A stretch of DNA of 64,000 nt from Fusibacter ferrireducens (lineage in GTDB: Bacteria > Bacillota > Clostridia > Peptostreptococcales > Acidaminobacteraceae), in the NCBI RefSeq assembly GCF_015352425.1, contig NZ_JADKNH010000010.1, positions 62,001-126,000 on the forward strand, in the 5' to 3' direction. The notes under the pieces were generated by a model. That model did not search any database and was not told the DNA's origin. It worked only from the letters and a program-made list of their open reading frames with translations. Below are positions 55,597-64,000 of this stretch, in pieces (the first letter of the stretch is position 1; each line of letters opens with the position of its first letter). The translations under genes and the position numbers were made by a program.

Positions 55597-56531
55597 CGTC
55601 TTTCCTTAAATACATTGTAGGTAATCCCATGTGGCCTATACGATAAAAAGGGCAGTGCTTTTTTGATAATGGCCTGCAATACACGGTTGGAATGATGCAC
55701 ATATAAGTATTTTGCCACAGGTACGCAACCCAGTTTCAGTTTGGTCTCTTCTGCCGTTTGACCGAATTCAATGTGCTCTACACCCTTTTCAATGCCAATA
55801 CGTATGATTTCAATGAGCATCTTCATGTATAAATCATATGTTTTGTTGTGTTTATGTTTAAACCCACCAAAGAGAAACGTGAGTTTATCCGCTTCACTTA
55901 CCAGCTGTACGAATCCAACCAGTTCATTTGTCGATGCTATTCTAAATTCATATATTTCCGATGGAAAGGCTTTAAAAAAAGCCATACTCAAACACTCCAA
56001 TTTATCCTTTGAGTTTTGGTAAACTTCTAGGTATAACTCATGATGTGCCTTGCTAAAGTCACTTTGGTCTATTGGAAGCATTATAATATCATCGGCTTTC
56101 AAAAGTGCTTTTTTCACGCGATACCTATAGTGACTTCTAAGGGATTCCAAATAATGACTAAAGTTTATGAAGTGGTTATAAAACACATGGCTTGATAATG
56201 TATAAGCATAAGGCAGGTCAAGACCTTGTTCTCCGTTAAGGATGATGTTTAAACCCTTCAGGGTTTTAATAAGGGCTGTAACTTCATGATTTTCGCCCAA
56301 ATAGCCTTTCGTCGATACCGAGTAAGGTTTACCGATAATTTTAAGCGGCCATCGCAGCGTCCATTTCGGTAAAAAATTGAAAACATCCACTTTCTGATGA
56401 TACTGTATGACAAAAGCGGATTTGTCGCCATAATACTGCTGTTTACAAGGATTTAACTGCTCCAAATAAAAAAGTTCTGCCTTTAAGGCATCTTCCAGAG
56501 CACACTTGCTGATGTCGGTTATTCTAGCCAT
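55593..56531 (-). CDS. FemAB/GNAT-like acyltransferase 2
   Basis: 312 residues from ATG 56531, with GAGG seven bases upstream; the longer frame runs into the previous gene. VGFVQLVSEADKLTFLFGG and EHIEFGQTAEETKLKLGC resemble the FemAB/Acetyltransf_6 group, which transfers an acyl or aminoacyl group. Substrate unknown. It overlaps the preceding gene by eight bases and the following gene by four. Confidence 0.7.
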   Translation of the reverse strand: MARITDISKCALEDALKAELFYLEQLNPCKQQYYGDKSAFVIQYHQKVDVFNFLPKWTLRWPLKIIGKPYSVSTKGYLGENHEVTALIKTLKGLNIILNGEQGLDLPYAYTLSSHVFYNHFINFSHYLESLRSHYRYRVKKALLKADDIIMLPIDQSDFSKAHHELYLEVYQNSKDKLECLSMAFFKAFPSEIYEFRIASTNELVGFVQLVSEADKLTFLFGGFKHKHNKTYDLYMKMLIEIIRIGIEKGVEHIEFGQTAEETKLKLGCVPVAKYLYVHHSNRVLQAIIKKALPFLSYRPHGITYNVFKERR

Positions 56532-57606
56532 GAATCGACCTCGTATATGCCGCGTATTTTTTATATTCACCTTCTGACCATTTGAGCCCAAAGTTGCTGG
56601 AATCTCTATTGTTCTTTAAGATCCATGAGGATTCACAATATGCATATTGATTTTTGGTGATTTGATTGAGTGCGTCGAAAAGCGCCAGAATTGCACCTGT
56701 CTTTTGCTCTGATTCTATAACCCCCATCTCCACTATTTTAAAAGTACTCATCGGCTTATTTAAAAACTTATGAGCCAACACGGTATTTATCGATAGCGTC
56801 TTCCCCTCTGGAATCAATTCATTGTAGTCAGGATACCAAAGCATAAAGCCAACCGGCTGATGATCTCTTTCAACAATCAAGAGATTTTCTTCTTTTAACA
56901 AAATCCTAAACGGCCTAAAGAGTTCATAATCCTCCTCAAAGCTTCTCTTAAAATAAAAAAGATGATGTTTAAAGGCATCGTTGTTGAGTGCCGTGTAAAT
57001 TTGAATGTCCCTTTTAAAGTGCTTATAATCCATCGTTCTTACAGTGAACTTCGACTTTACTCTTTTGAGCACTCGATTGGACATTGGCAATTCAAAGTGT
57101 TGCATCGCCTGTTTATAAGTCACTAAATCGATGGTCTCAAAACCTGCTCTTGTGAAGAGTTGATTGTAATATGCGGGATTATAATTCATGCCAAAACTGG
57201 ATGCCTGATCATAGTGAGAGCATAAAAAACCCAATCCATAATTTACGTGGATGTTGAGAGCACCTGAAATAAACTCTGCACCCCAAGCGTCACCAACCGC
57301 CTTGGTTTCTTCAAGTATAAGTGAAAAAGCAGTTTCATCTTCTGAAACAGCTTCAAAAAAACTCATTTGAATATAGGTACTCATATCGTCTACCTGAGCT
57401 AAAATCGTCCCCATAACAGGAACACCATCACTGTAAACTAATAGTGGTTGTAACTTCGTGCGCTTGTTAATCGTACTTCTATTTTTTAGAATCGCTAACA
57501 GCATACTCCCCATATCGTCTTTTTTTTCAGGTCTATTTTTATATACGGATTTGTAGAATTTATAGTATATCATGTATTCTTTTGGGTTTAGAATTTTTAA
57601 ATGCAT
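56524..57606 (-). CDS. GNAT-like acyltransferase 1
   Basis: 360 residues. Two GNAT-like lobes: PVMGTILAQVDDMSTYIQMSF in the first, RDHQPVGFMLWYPDYNELI in the second. It resembles large GNAT-type proteins of unknown substrate. First gene of the seven-gene cluster; an extended -10 promoter (57631-57626) lies about 20 bases ahead, giving a very short leader with GAGGTG. Overlaps the next gene by eight bases. Confidence 0.7.
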   Translation of the reverse strand: MHLKILNPKEYMIYYKFYKSVYKNRPEKKDDMGSMLLAILKNRSTINKRTKLQPLLVYSDGVPVMGTILAQVDDMSTYIQMSFFEAVSEDETAFSLILEETKAVGDAWGAEFISGALNIHVNYGLGFLCSHYDQASSFGMNYNPAYYNQLFTRAGFETIDLVTYKQAMQHFELPMSNRVLKRVKSKFTVRTMDYKHFKRDIQIYTALNNDAFKHHLFYFKRSFEEDYELFRPFRILLKEENLLIVERDHQPVGFMLWYPDYNELIPEGKTLSINTVLAHKFLNKPMSTFKIVEMGVIESEQKTGAILALFDALNQITKNQYAYCESSWILKNNRDSSNFGLKWSEGEYKKYAAYTRSIHG

Positions 57607-57625
57607 GGTTCACCTCATCTAAACC

Positions 57626-57631
57626 ATTATA
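57626..57631 (-). promoter_or_regulatory. Extended -10 promoter of the radical SAM cluster
   Basis: Minus strand TGC-TATAAT, an extended -10 site. The -35 region is weak (TCAAAT). It lies between the cluster start and the terminator of the transporter operon upstream. Confidence 0.55.
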
Positions 57632-57721
57632 GCATATCTGAATGAAACATTTGAGAGGATGAATATACGAGTGGTCCTTGCAACATTGAATATTTTCTTT
57701 ATAGGGTGTATCTGTTAAGTG

Positions 57722-57763
57722 AAAAAAAGCAACTTATACAAGTCGTTCTTTGTACAAGTTGCT
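57722..57763 (-). terminator. Terminator of the TctCBA operon
   Basis: Minus strand AGCAACTTGTACAA and TTGTATAAGTTGCT followed by T7 (57728-57722). It ends transcription before the radical SAM cluster, so the two operons are separate. Confidence 0.85.
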
Positions 57764-57798
57764 CTCTATAAATTATCTGTCTCTAGATACAGTCAAAA

Positions 57799-59319
57799 TT
57801 AATTTTCGACTACAGGTTCTTCTTTCTTTTCCCTAAATTCCTTCACTTTTTCCTGTATGAATGGATAAACTAAGAATCCGATAATCAACAGAAATAAAAA
57901 TTTGGATATGCCACTGGCTAAAATGGCACTCACATCACCATTGGAAATCATCATTGCCCTTCTAAACTCTGATTCTGCAATGGGCCCTAAAATTAATCCA
58001 AGGACGAGCGGCGCAGAAAAAAATTTAAGCCGAGACATTGCATATCCTATCAGTCCAAATGCAAACATCACTTGCACATCGAAAATATTATTTCTGATTG
58101 CATAAGACCCAATAACACAAAGCGACATGATTACTGGTGCAATCACATTTGTAGGGACTGTTGCAATCTTACCAAAGTACTTTGCACCAACCAGTCCTGC
58201 AATCATCATGAGCACTGTGGAAACCAAAAGGCCAATAAACAGCGTATAAGAAATATTGGCGTATTTCGTAAACAGTGATGGTCCTGGTCTAAGCCCATGA
58301 ATGATTAGTCCTCCTAAAAAAACAGCTGAAACGGAATTTCCAGGAATCCCTAAAGTTAGAAGCGGTACTAAAGAGCCTCCTACAACACCATTGTTTGCCG
58401 CTTCAGAAGCCGCAAGGCCTTCTAATGAACCCTTTCCAAACAAGCCTGGTTTTTTAGAAGTATTTTTGGTTGTGTTATATGCTAATGCGGAAGCAATACT
58501 CATACCCGCTCCTGGCACAATACCCACTATTGTGCCAATGATACCGGATCTGACAATATTGAATCCGTTTTTAATAATTTCTTTTACACTGACAATGTTA
58601 TAAGTTTTTTTGACATTATCCTCACTGTCGTATTGAATTGTACTGCGCTTTTGTACAGCAAGTGCAAAGACTTGGGATGCTGAGTATGCACCAATTACCG
58701 TTGGCACGACAGGCATGCCACCAAACAACTCCATTTTGTCAAATGTAAACCTATAGGCACCGGTTAAAGTATCTGTGCCGACTGTTGCCAGAAGAACACC
58801 TGTAAGGCCTACAATCAGCCCTTTAACCATTGAACCTTGTGACAAACTCACGATGATGGTCAGACCCAATACCGCAAGTAAAAACATTTCAGCTGATCCA
58901 AATTCGATAACCAGTTTGGACAAGGGCGGTGCGATCAACATCAAGGCAACGACTGAAATGATCCCTCCGAAAAAGGAGGCTATTGTCGCCATGGATAGGG
59001 CTTCACCGCTACGTCCTTGCTTGGTCAGTTCATAACCATCCATTGCCGTAATAATTGCAGCTGGCGTCCCAGGCGTACAAATCAAAATAGCTGAAATTGA
59101 CCCACCATATGTTGACGCCATGTAAATGGCTGACAAAAAGGCCAATCCTGTTCCCGGGTCCATTGCATAAGTCACTGGAATAAAGAGTGCGACCCCCATT
59201 GTTGATGATAATCCTGGCAAAGCACCAATAATGATGCCTATGATAACGCCAAAAATCATTAATAAAATTGTTTGAATGCTAAAAACATTCCCTAAGACAA
59301 CACCGATATCTAACGCCAC
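57799..59319 (-). CDS. tctA: TctA-type tripartite carboxylate transporter, large membrane subunit
   Basis: 506 residues with about 12 helices; starts at GTG with GGAGG upstream. GALPGLSSTMGVALFIPVTY and GIVPGAGMSIASALAYNTTK are the two conserved TctA loops. With TctB and the binding protein TctC it imports a carboxylate using the ion gradient. Twelve bases after tctB. Last gene of the sigma-54 operon. Confidence 0.92.
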   Translation of the reverse strand: MALDIGVVLGNVFSIQTILLMIFGVIIGIIIGALPGLSSTMGVALFIPVTYAMDPGTGLAFLSAIYMASTYGGSISAILICTPGTPAAIITAMDGYELTKQGRSGEALSMATIASFFGGIISVVALMLIAPPLSKLVIEFGSAEMFLLAVLGLTIIVSLSQGSMVKGLIVGLTGVLLATVGTDTLTGAYRFTFDKMELFGGMPVVPTVIGAYSASQVFALAVQKRSTIQYDSEDNVKKTYNIVSVKEIIKNGFNIVRSGIIGTIVGIVPGAGMSIASALAYNTTKNTSKKPGLFGKGSLEGLAASEAANNGVVGGSLVPLLTLGIPGNSVSAVFLGGLIIHGLRPGPSLFTKYANISYTLFIGLLVSTVLMMIAGLVGAKYFGKIATVPTNVIAPVIMSLCVIGSYAIRNNIFDVQVMFAFGLIGYAMSRLKFFSAPLVLGLILGPIAESEFRRAMMISNGDVSAILASGISKFLFLLIIGFLVYPFIQEKVKEFREKKEEPVVEN

Positions 59320-59330
59320 GTTATCACCTC

Positions 59331-59768
59331 CTATTTAAATAATATGCCCATTGGTACTGGGACACTGAGCAACAAGCTAAAGCCAATATAAATTATAAGC
59401 GTGCTTCCAAGTGCAACCCCAAAAGCCAGCTTTTTATCTTTCACACCTAAGAGAAACATCAATGACAGTAGATAAATGGGTGTCATCAAATAAAAACCTA
59501 AAATATTGAGCAATGCAATATAACTGATCGACGCTATGAAAGTATACAGCCATTTTTTAAGCACAAGTTTAGAAACTTCTTGCTTTGGCTTTTCTCTGTC
59601 TTTTTTCATTTGCATGATACTTTGAAATAAATAAATTGCTGTGAGTATGATAAGTGTTCCGGATACAAATTTAGGAAAAACTGCGGATGCTTCTGGAAGA
59701 CTATTAGATGCTATAAAAAAGTATCCTGATACAATGAAAAGGACTATAGACGCTATGATTTGAGCCAT
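59331..59768 (-). CDS. tctB: TctB-type tripartite transporter small membrane subunit
   Basis: 145 residues, four helices, as usual for TctB. GGAGAG upstream of the ATG. Located between the TctC-type and TctA-type genes. Little sequence conservation is expected in this family; the position is the best evidence. Confidence 0.85.
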   Translation of the reverse strand: MAQIIASIVLFIVSGYFFIASNSLPEASAVFPKFVSGTLIILTAIYLFQSIMQMKKDREKPKQEVSKLVLKKWLYTFIASISYIALLNILGFYLMTPIYLLSLMFLLGVKDKKLAFGVALGSTLIIYIGFSLLLSVPVPMGILFK

Positions 59769-59795
59769 GATTTCTCTCCTTTCTCATTTGACGAT

Positions 59796-60818
59796 TTACC
59801 ATTCACCTTTTTCAAATTCTACCTTCAATGTTTCTGTCATTTCAACTAATAAGTCTTTATAATCAGATGCATCTAAGTAGTCGATTGGCAAGCTGATTTC
59901 TTCAGCTTTCTTTAAAAATTCTGGGTCTTGAGAAGCTTTGTAGATAGAGTCTTCAATTTTGGCAAGCATATCGCTATCCATGCCTTTTGGTCCTGCAACA
60001 CCTCTCAATGCAATGTTGAAAATAGGATATTTTTGCTCATCAAATGTAGCCACATCAGGGAAATCTGAAACGCGTTTTTTAGAAGCCACCCCAATAATTT
60101 TTATATTGCCTTCTTCAACATAATTAATGGCTTCTGATACGTTCATACAAACAGAATCCACATGTCCACCTAATAATGCAACAACTGATGGTGCAGAACC
60201 GTCAAAAGGAATTTTATTCACAGATTTTCCTGTAAAATCTTCTAACTGTCTCAGCATTAATGATTCTGAAGATCCAGGCCCAGAGTAGCCAACTGTAATA
60301 TCACCATTTGCTGCCGCTGCGAAGTAATCGTCTAATGAATTCATATCGCTCTGAGCATTTACTGCAATGATTGCAGGATCAGATACGATGTTTGCAATAA
60401 TACTAAAATCTTCTAGCTCGTATTGACAGCCTGATCTTTGGATAGGGTGAGATAAAAAAGTAGGTGGATTGATAAATCCAATGGTATAACCATCTGGATC
60501 TGACATTGCAAGTTCAGTCCATGCAATTTCTCCCGATGCCCCTGGTTTATTTACAATTGCAAATTTTTGACCGAAATATTTTTCAGCATATTGAAATAAC
60601 ATTCTCGCAGCAGTATCCGTTCCCCCACCTGCTGAAAAACCAACAATCACTGTGACTGGTTTTTCTGGATACGCTGAAACTGCCTCGCTTGGCTCATTAC
60701 TCGCCGTGTTAGAAGAAGCGCTTTCTTTGGATACTTCTTTTGACGCTGTTGAGCAACCTACAAAGAATACCATCATGGTCAAAATAACAACATACAACAT
60801 TAAATTTCTAACTCTCAT
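59796..60818 (-). CDS. tctC: TctC-type extracytoplasmic solute-binding lipoprotein
   Basis: 340 residues. The lipobox is FFVGC with C22. YPEKPVTVIVGFSAGGGTDTAAR and KPGASGEIAWTELA are the two TctC loops. It binds the carboxylate outside the cell and delivers it to TctAB; the ligand may be citrate, tartrate, or another organic acid. Follows the URO-D-family gene. Confidence 0.92.
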   Translation of the reverse strand: MRVRNLMLYVVILTMMVFFVGCSTASKEVSKESASSNTASNEPSEAVSAYPEKPVTVIVGFSAGGGTDTAARMLFQYAEKYFGQKFAIVNKPGASGEIAWTELAMSDPDGYTIGFINPPTFLSHPIQRSGCQYELEDFSIIANIVSDPAIIAVNAQSDMNSLDDYFAAAANGDITVGYSGPGSSESLMLRQLEDFTGKSVNKIPFDGSAPSVVALLGGHVDSVCMNVSEAINYVEEGNIKIIGVASKKRVSDFPDVATFDEQKYPIFNIALRGVAGPKGMDSDMLAKIEDSIYKASQDPEFLKKAEEISLPIDYLDASDYKDLLVEMTETLKVEFEKGEW

Positions 60819-60847
60819 AAATATTTTCCTCCCATTTTGTTGTTTAT

Positions 60848-61870
60848 TTATAATGCAACTGCATTATTAGTAGTATCGTAATACGCCCTTTCCACAATCA
60901 CCTTCGCCTCTCTCACATAACCCAAAATTTGCTCATTGAGCGGATATCTCAGGACGCATCCAGGCGTCAAAATCAATTTTCTCCCATTTAAAAATTTGAT
61001 AGATTTATAAATTTGATTGTTTATTTCATTGAGATTCCCCTTTGTAATTTCCATTCGACCGAGTCCTCCCATTAGGCATTTATCAAGTTGCATCGCTGCC
61101 TCGTCAATGTCAGGAAGTGTTTCCCAAACATGCCAGTTGAAAATTTGCACGGGATATTTTTTGAGAATATTGAACATGATATTATCGCCATGTGCATGCA
61201 ATACATTTGCCCAACCCTCACGCGCACCTTCTAAAACTTTTAAATCATATGGTTCGCCGAATTCTTTATAAAAAGTTTCTGTCGTTTCGTTATATGAACT
61301 CAATTGCGTTGCGAAAAAGACGCCAGATGCACCCATTTCAATTGCCTTTTGACAAAGTTTTTTCGTCACTTCAGCAATGACTTCAAGTGCTCTGTGCACC
61401 ACTTCTCCATGTCCATTTTTAATATGCTCCAAAATCTTGCCATCAGAGAGCTTTGAAGCAGTTGTTATGGGACTAAACACAGTGAAAAGTACTGGTGCTT
61501 CACCATTTACTTGCTTTAATAAAAGCTCTAAAGACTTTAATTCTCTACCATATGCATTAGCCTCAATATCCACTGGTTGAATGCGATTCCAATCTTCAGG
61601 CGTTTGAATCGGTGATTCCACTATTTTGGCTACACCACCCTTTACAATTTCAGAATAATCCACTTTGCAACCAAAGTCTTCAATAGGATACATCCCATTA
61701 TTCATGGTCTTAATGATGTCAACATCATATTTTTTAAAAAACCGGTAAGTTTCATCTGCCAATCTCACAGGATCTAAATCAATTTCTGGTAAGTGTGTCC
61801 AAATGGCATAAGGAATTTGATCACATTGCTCACCATTTATTGCCGCTTTAATTCTTTCTGTCTTATTCAT
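60848..61870 (-). CDS. Uroporphyrinogen decarboxylase-family protein
   Basis: 340 residues. MNKTERIKAAINGEQCDQIP and HGDNIM mark the URO-D/methylcobamide:CoM methyltransferase superfamily. The zinc site of MtaA/MtbA-type methyltransferases (H-x-C then C) reads HAHGD here, with a cysteine in LTPGCVL, so the metal site differs. Its reaction is unknown; the carboxylate transporter beside it suggests it acts on the imported compound. ATG 61870 has AGGAG upstream; the longer frame begins at a TTG that is the -12 element of the sigma-54 promoter, so that start is wrong. Confidence 0.85.
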   Translation of the reverse strand: MNKTERIKAAINGEQCDQIPYAIWTHLPEIDLDPVRLADETYRFFKKYDVDIIKTMNNGMYPIEDFGCKVDYSEIVKGGVAKIVESPIQTPEDWNRIQPVDIEANAYGRELKSLELLLKQVNGEAPVLFTVFSPITTASKLSDGKILEHIKNGHGEVVHRALEVIAEVTKKLCQKAIEMGASGVFFATQLSSYNETTETFYKEFGEPYDLKVLEGAREGWANVLHAHGDNIMFNILKKYPVQIFNWHVWETLPDIDEAAMQLDKCLMGGLGRMEITKGNLNEINNQIYKSIKFLNGRKLILTPGCVLRYPLNEQILGYVREAKVIVERAYYDTTNNAVAL

Positions 61871-61929
61871 AGCAACTCCTAACGTTATATCTATTGTCAA
61901 TTGATTTGAGTACTCACAAATTCTATAAC

Positions 61930-61944
61930 GCAATTACTGTGCCA
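61930..61944 (-). promoter_or_regulatory. Sigma-54 promoter of the URO-D/TctCBA operon
   Basis: Minus strand TGGCAC (61944-61939), five bases, TTGC (61933-61930), an exact -24/-12 match and the same spacing as the one at 9633-9619. Start codon of the first gene is 60 bases downstream. Confidence 0.9.
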
Positions 61945-62048
61945 ATTAATAATTTTACGAATAAGGCTCTTATTGACTGCTAACACCTTTTAATCCTTAA
62001 ATAATGCTTAAACTTTTTCGAATACGCTTGTCTTTATTGGATTTGTAT

Positions 62049-62062
62049 ACATTGTACAATGT
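62049..62062. promoter_or_regulatory. Palindrome, probable enhancer site
   Basis: ACATTGTACAATGT is a perfect 14-base palindrome about 105 bases upstream of the sigma-54 promoter. A related ACATTGAGAT lies 33 bases further. The interval 61871-62224 holds these and the promoter of the divergent activator (TTGACA at 62157-62162, weak -10). Confidence 0.6.
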
Positions 62063-62224
62063 CAGATTGAATTTCTTTCTCACATTGAGATTATAACTTA
62101 GATTTACTATGACAGATTGCACAAATATTCTGATAATTCTTCGTACGTTTCATCACTTGACACACTACTTTAAATTTGAAAAGATTAAATCAGATGTGTA
62201 TTAGTAATCTATAGGGGGCATTAT

Positions 62225-63853
62225 ATGAACACTGAAATACTAAAAGCAATTGGATTTGTTATCAGCAACATGACGAATCAAACCACAATGGTTTTCGACG
62301 TTGACTTTAATTGCATCTATGGTTCTAATATTTTGCCAGATGATTTAGCACTTCCCGTAAAAGGACATCGTATCTATCACTTTAAATTTATTGATCGTTC
62401 TATCACGCAGTACCAATTGTTTTTTTCAGATAAAATAGTGGGATATCTCTATACTTGTCAACTTATTAGGGCCGATGATCTGGAAGAAAATATGATTTCT
62501 GAATTTGTATTATCCTTGCTCGCATACATTCAAAATAGTTTAAAACGGCAAAGTAATTCTCTTTTTTTTATCTCAAATAAATATGAACTGCTGTGCTATG
62601 AAACTGAAACCGATATCTTTTATTACAACCACAACTCTAAGCAACTTCTGGATACTTACACGAGTTTGACAAAACACCTTCAGGAAAAACTCACCTTACA
62701 TCTAAAAACAGCTCACGATGAATTAGGCCAAAATGAAAGCATAGATCCCCATAACAAAAAGGCCTTCAAGAATATCTCTGAATTTATATTTAAATCTGAA
62801 AATGTTAAAATTACAATTGTGCTGACAGCACCCCTTTTTGACTTATTAAAAATATTTGAAATCTATGATAATCTCTCTAACTGCTTCACTTTTGAAGGCA
62901 TTCTTGGAAAGAGCATCAGCATTCATCATACCATTGAAAAAGCAAAAAAAATTGCTAGAAGCAACTCCACAGTTCTGATTACAGGTGAAAGCGGTACAGG
63001 CAAAGAACTCTTTGCAAGGGCAATTCACTATGAGAGCAAACGTGCAAAGGCCCCTTTTATTCCCGTTAATTGTGCAGCCATCCCTGATACGCTTTTAGAA
63101 AGTGAACTCTTCGGTTATGAAGCAGGCTCTTTTACCGGTGCTCTTAAAACGGGAAAGATTGGGAAATTTGAACTTGCCCATGGCGGATCGATTTTCCTCG
63201 ATGAAATTGGAGATATGCCCTTACATTTACAAAGTAAACTCCTGAGAGTTTTACAAGATCGCTGTATCGAGAAAATTGGAGCCACCAATCCCATTCCAAT
63301 AGATGTAAGAGTCATCTCCGCCACTAACAAAGAATTGCATCAACGTGTGGATTTAGGTAATTTTAGAGAAGATTTATTCTATAGACTCAGCGTAATCCCC
63401 TTGAAACTCCCCGCATTAAGAGACCGAAAAGTGGACATTATTCACATTGCCAACTACTATTTATTAGAATACTGCGCTGAATTCTCCGATGTCCCCAAGT
63501 ACTTTGACGATGCTGTTAAAGATCTATTCTTAAATTATTTCTGGCCCGGAAATATCCGTGAAATCAAAAATGTCGTTGAATACGCGGCTGTAATGTGTCC
63601 CGATCCCTGTATTACCACTCAATATTTGCCAGAGCGATTTTCTAATAAAAGTCATCGCCAACGCGAATTGTTTGGCAATTTCGTCTCAGAACAGCACATT
63701 CAAAAACTTGCCGATCTTGAACGTGCCGAAATCATAAAGGCCATTCAATATTATAATTTTAGTAAAGAAAAAATCCCCCAAATGATCGCTGATCTTGGCA
63801 TCAGCAAGGCAACTTTTTATCGTAGACTTCGTGATTATGACATTCAACTGTGA
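62225..63853 (+). CDS. Sigma-54-dependent enhancer-binding regulator
   Basis: 542 residues. The N-terminal 230 residues form a sensing region I do not recognise. The AAA+ domain has Walker A GESGTGKE (about 253) and the contact loop GSFTGA (about 300), and the C-terminus has a Fis-type helix-turn-helix (IADLGISKATFYRRLRDYD). It is divergent from the URO-D/TctCBA operon and should activate it. The ribosome site GGGGG precedes ATG 62225. Confidence 0.92.
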   Translation: MNTEILKAIGFVISNMTNQTTMVFDVDFNCIYGSNILPDDLALPVKGHRIYHFKFIDRSITQYQLFFSDKIVGYLYTCQLIRADDLEENMISEFVLSLLAYIQNSLKRQSNSLFFISNKYELLCYETETDIFYYNHNSKQLLDTYTSLTKHLQEKLTLHLKTAHDELGQNESIDPHNKKAFKNISEFIFKSENVKITIVLTAPLFDLLKIFEIYDNLSNCFTFEGILGKSISIHHTIEKAKKIARSNSTVLITGESGTGKELFARAIHYESKRAKAPFIPVNCAAIPDTLLESELFGYEAGSFTGALKTGKIGKFELAHGGSIFLDEIGDMPLHLQSKLLRVLQDRCIEKIGATNPIPIDVRVISATNKELHQRVDLGNFREDLFYRLSVIPLKLPALRDRKVDIIHIANYYLLEYCAEFSDVPKYFDDAVKDLFLNYFWPGNIREIKNVVEYAAVMCPDPCITTQYLPERFSNKSHRQRELFGNFVSEQHIQKLADLERAEIIKAIQYYNFSKEKIPQMIADLGISKATFYRRLRDYDIQL

Positions 63854-63863
63854 CAACTGCCCA

Positions 63864-63892
63864 TAAAAAAAGACGCCTAGGCGTCTTTTTTT
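63864..63892. terminator. Strong bidirectional terminator
   Basis: AAAAAAAGACGCC and GGCGTCTTTTTTT form a perfect palindrome with T runs on both strands. It follows the activator gene and precedes the stop of the opposing partial gene. Confidence 0.9.
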
Positions 63893-63905
63893 AACGGGAA
63901 AGCTG

Positions 63906-64000
63906 CTATATCAGATGAGAAACATAGTACCATTTTAGACGGTCCATCTTTTCTAAATCAAAATGTTTAAATTCTTGTTTCGTCGTTGCCACGATCTGAT
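63906..64000 (-). CDS. C-terminal end of an unidentified protein
   Basis: The last 30 or so codons of a minus-strand gene that continues past the right edge; the end reads LEKMDRLKWYYVSHLI then TAG. Too short to identify. It is convergent with the activator gene, separated by a shared terminator. Confidence 0.5.
   Translation of the reverse strand, partial: QIVATTKQEFKHFDLEKMDRLKWYYVSHLI

Noticed and set aside
49423-57606. RiPP (ribosomal peptide) cluster
   Set aside because: No small precursor gene is seen in the gaps 49259-49422, 54121-54216 or 57607-57798, and no leader-binding domain or peptidase is encoded.
61871-61933. Extended N-terminus of the URO-D-family protein
   Set aside because: Its TTG start is the -12 box of a sigma-54 promoter; a proper ribosome site precedes ATG 61870.

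Overview
The window is AT-rich DNA with Bacillota-type signals: GGAGG-like ribosome sites, GTG and TTG starts, and TTGACA/TATAAT promoters. A four-subunit 2-oxoacid:ferredoxin oxidoreductase, several radical SAM enzymes and a flavodoxin/ferredoxin protein point to an anaerobic member of the Clostridia. A Fusibacter- or Acidaminobacter-like organism is only a guess. I see no rRNA, tRNA, CRISPR array, prophage or transposase gene. Layout: (1) 1-1719, an HD-GYP signalling protein overlapping a solute-binding-type sensor that runs off the left edge. (2) 1856-6318, a beta-glucoside PTS operon (permease, phospho-beta-glucosidase, LicT-type antiterminator) behind a promoter, an RNA antiterminator and a terminator. 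(3) 6570-11186, a sigma-54 module: enhancer-binding protein, CitMHS transporter, AtuA-family protein and small AtuA partner. (4) 11444-16162, small regulators and redox proteins, an SDR pseudogene, and AraC and LysE genes. (5) 16346-22539, a YARHG lipoprotein, then a SNF2 helicase/SWIM protein pair with a recombinase-like third gene. (6) 22675-25865, a LysR gene, an unusual structured repeat array, a threonine-synthase-like enzyme and a cysteine hydrolase. (7) 25949-31027, an EamA transporter, a GNAT, an RsgA GTPase behind a leader with an upstream ORF and two terminators, and a xanthine/uracil permease. (8) 31225-40723, a MacAB-type efflux system next to a two-component system, a TetR regulator, a DUF5692 membrane protein and a serine hydrolase lipoprotein. 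(9) 40898-45821, a 2-oxoacid:ferredoxin oxidoreductase operon with an ATPase and a membrane protein, divergent from a YheO-type regulator. (10) 45968-49258, an MFS transporter and a LysR/alpha-beta hydrolase pair. (11) 49423-57606, seven tightly packed genes: four radical SAM proteins with cobalamin-binding-like N-termini, one SAM methyltransferase and two GNAT/FemAB-like transferases. This is the best candidate for an undescribed biosynthetic system. (12) 57799-63853, a second sigma-54 module: enhancer-binding protein, URO-D-family protein and TctCBA tripartite carboxylate transporter. Two themes recur. First, two separate sigma-54 carboxylate-uptake modules have clear -24/-12 elements and upstream palindromes; in the second, the -12 element shows that the longest reading frame starts too early. 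Second, intergenic spaces are rich in palindromic and tandem repeats: a 117-bp element with perfect 14-bp inverted ends and a diverged second copy, a 64-bp array whose hairpins covary, duplicated 78-bp units, and many 10-17 bp tandem duplications near stop codons. Many starts given here are shorter than the longest reading frame, because the longest frame often begins inside the ribosome-binding site.
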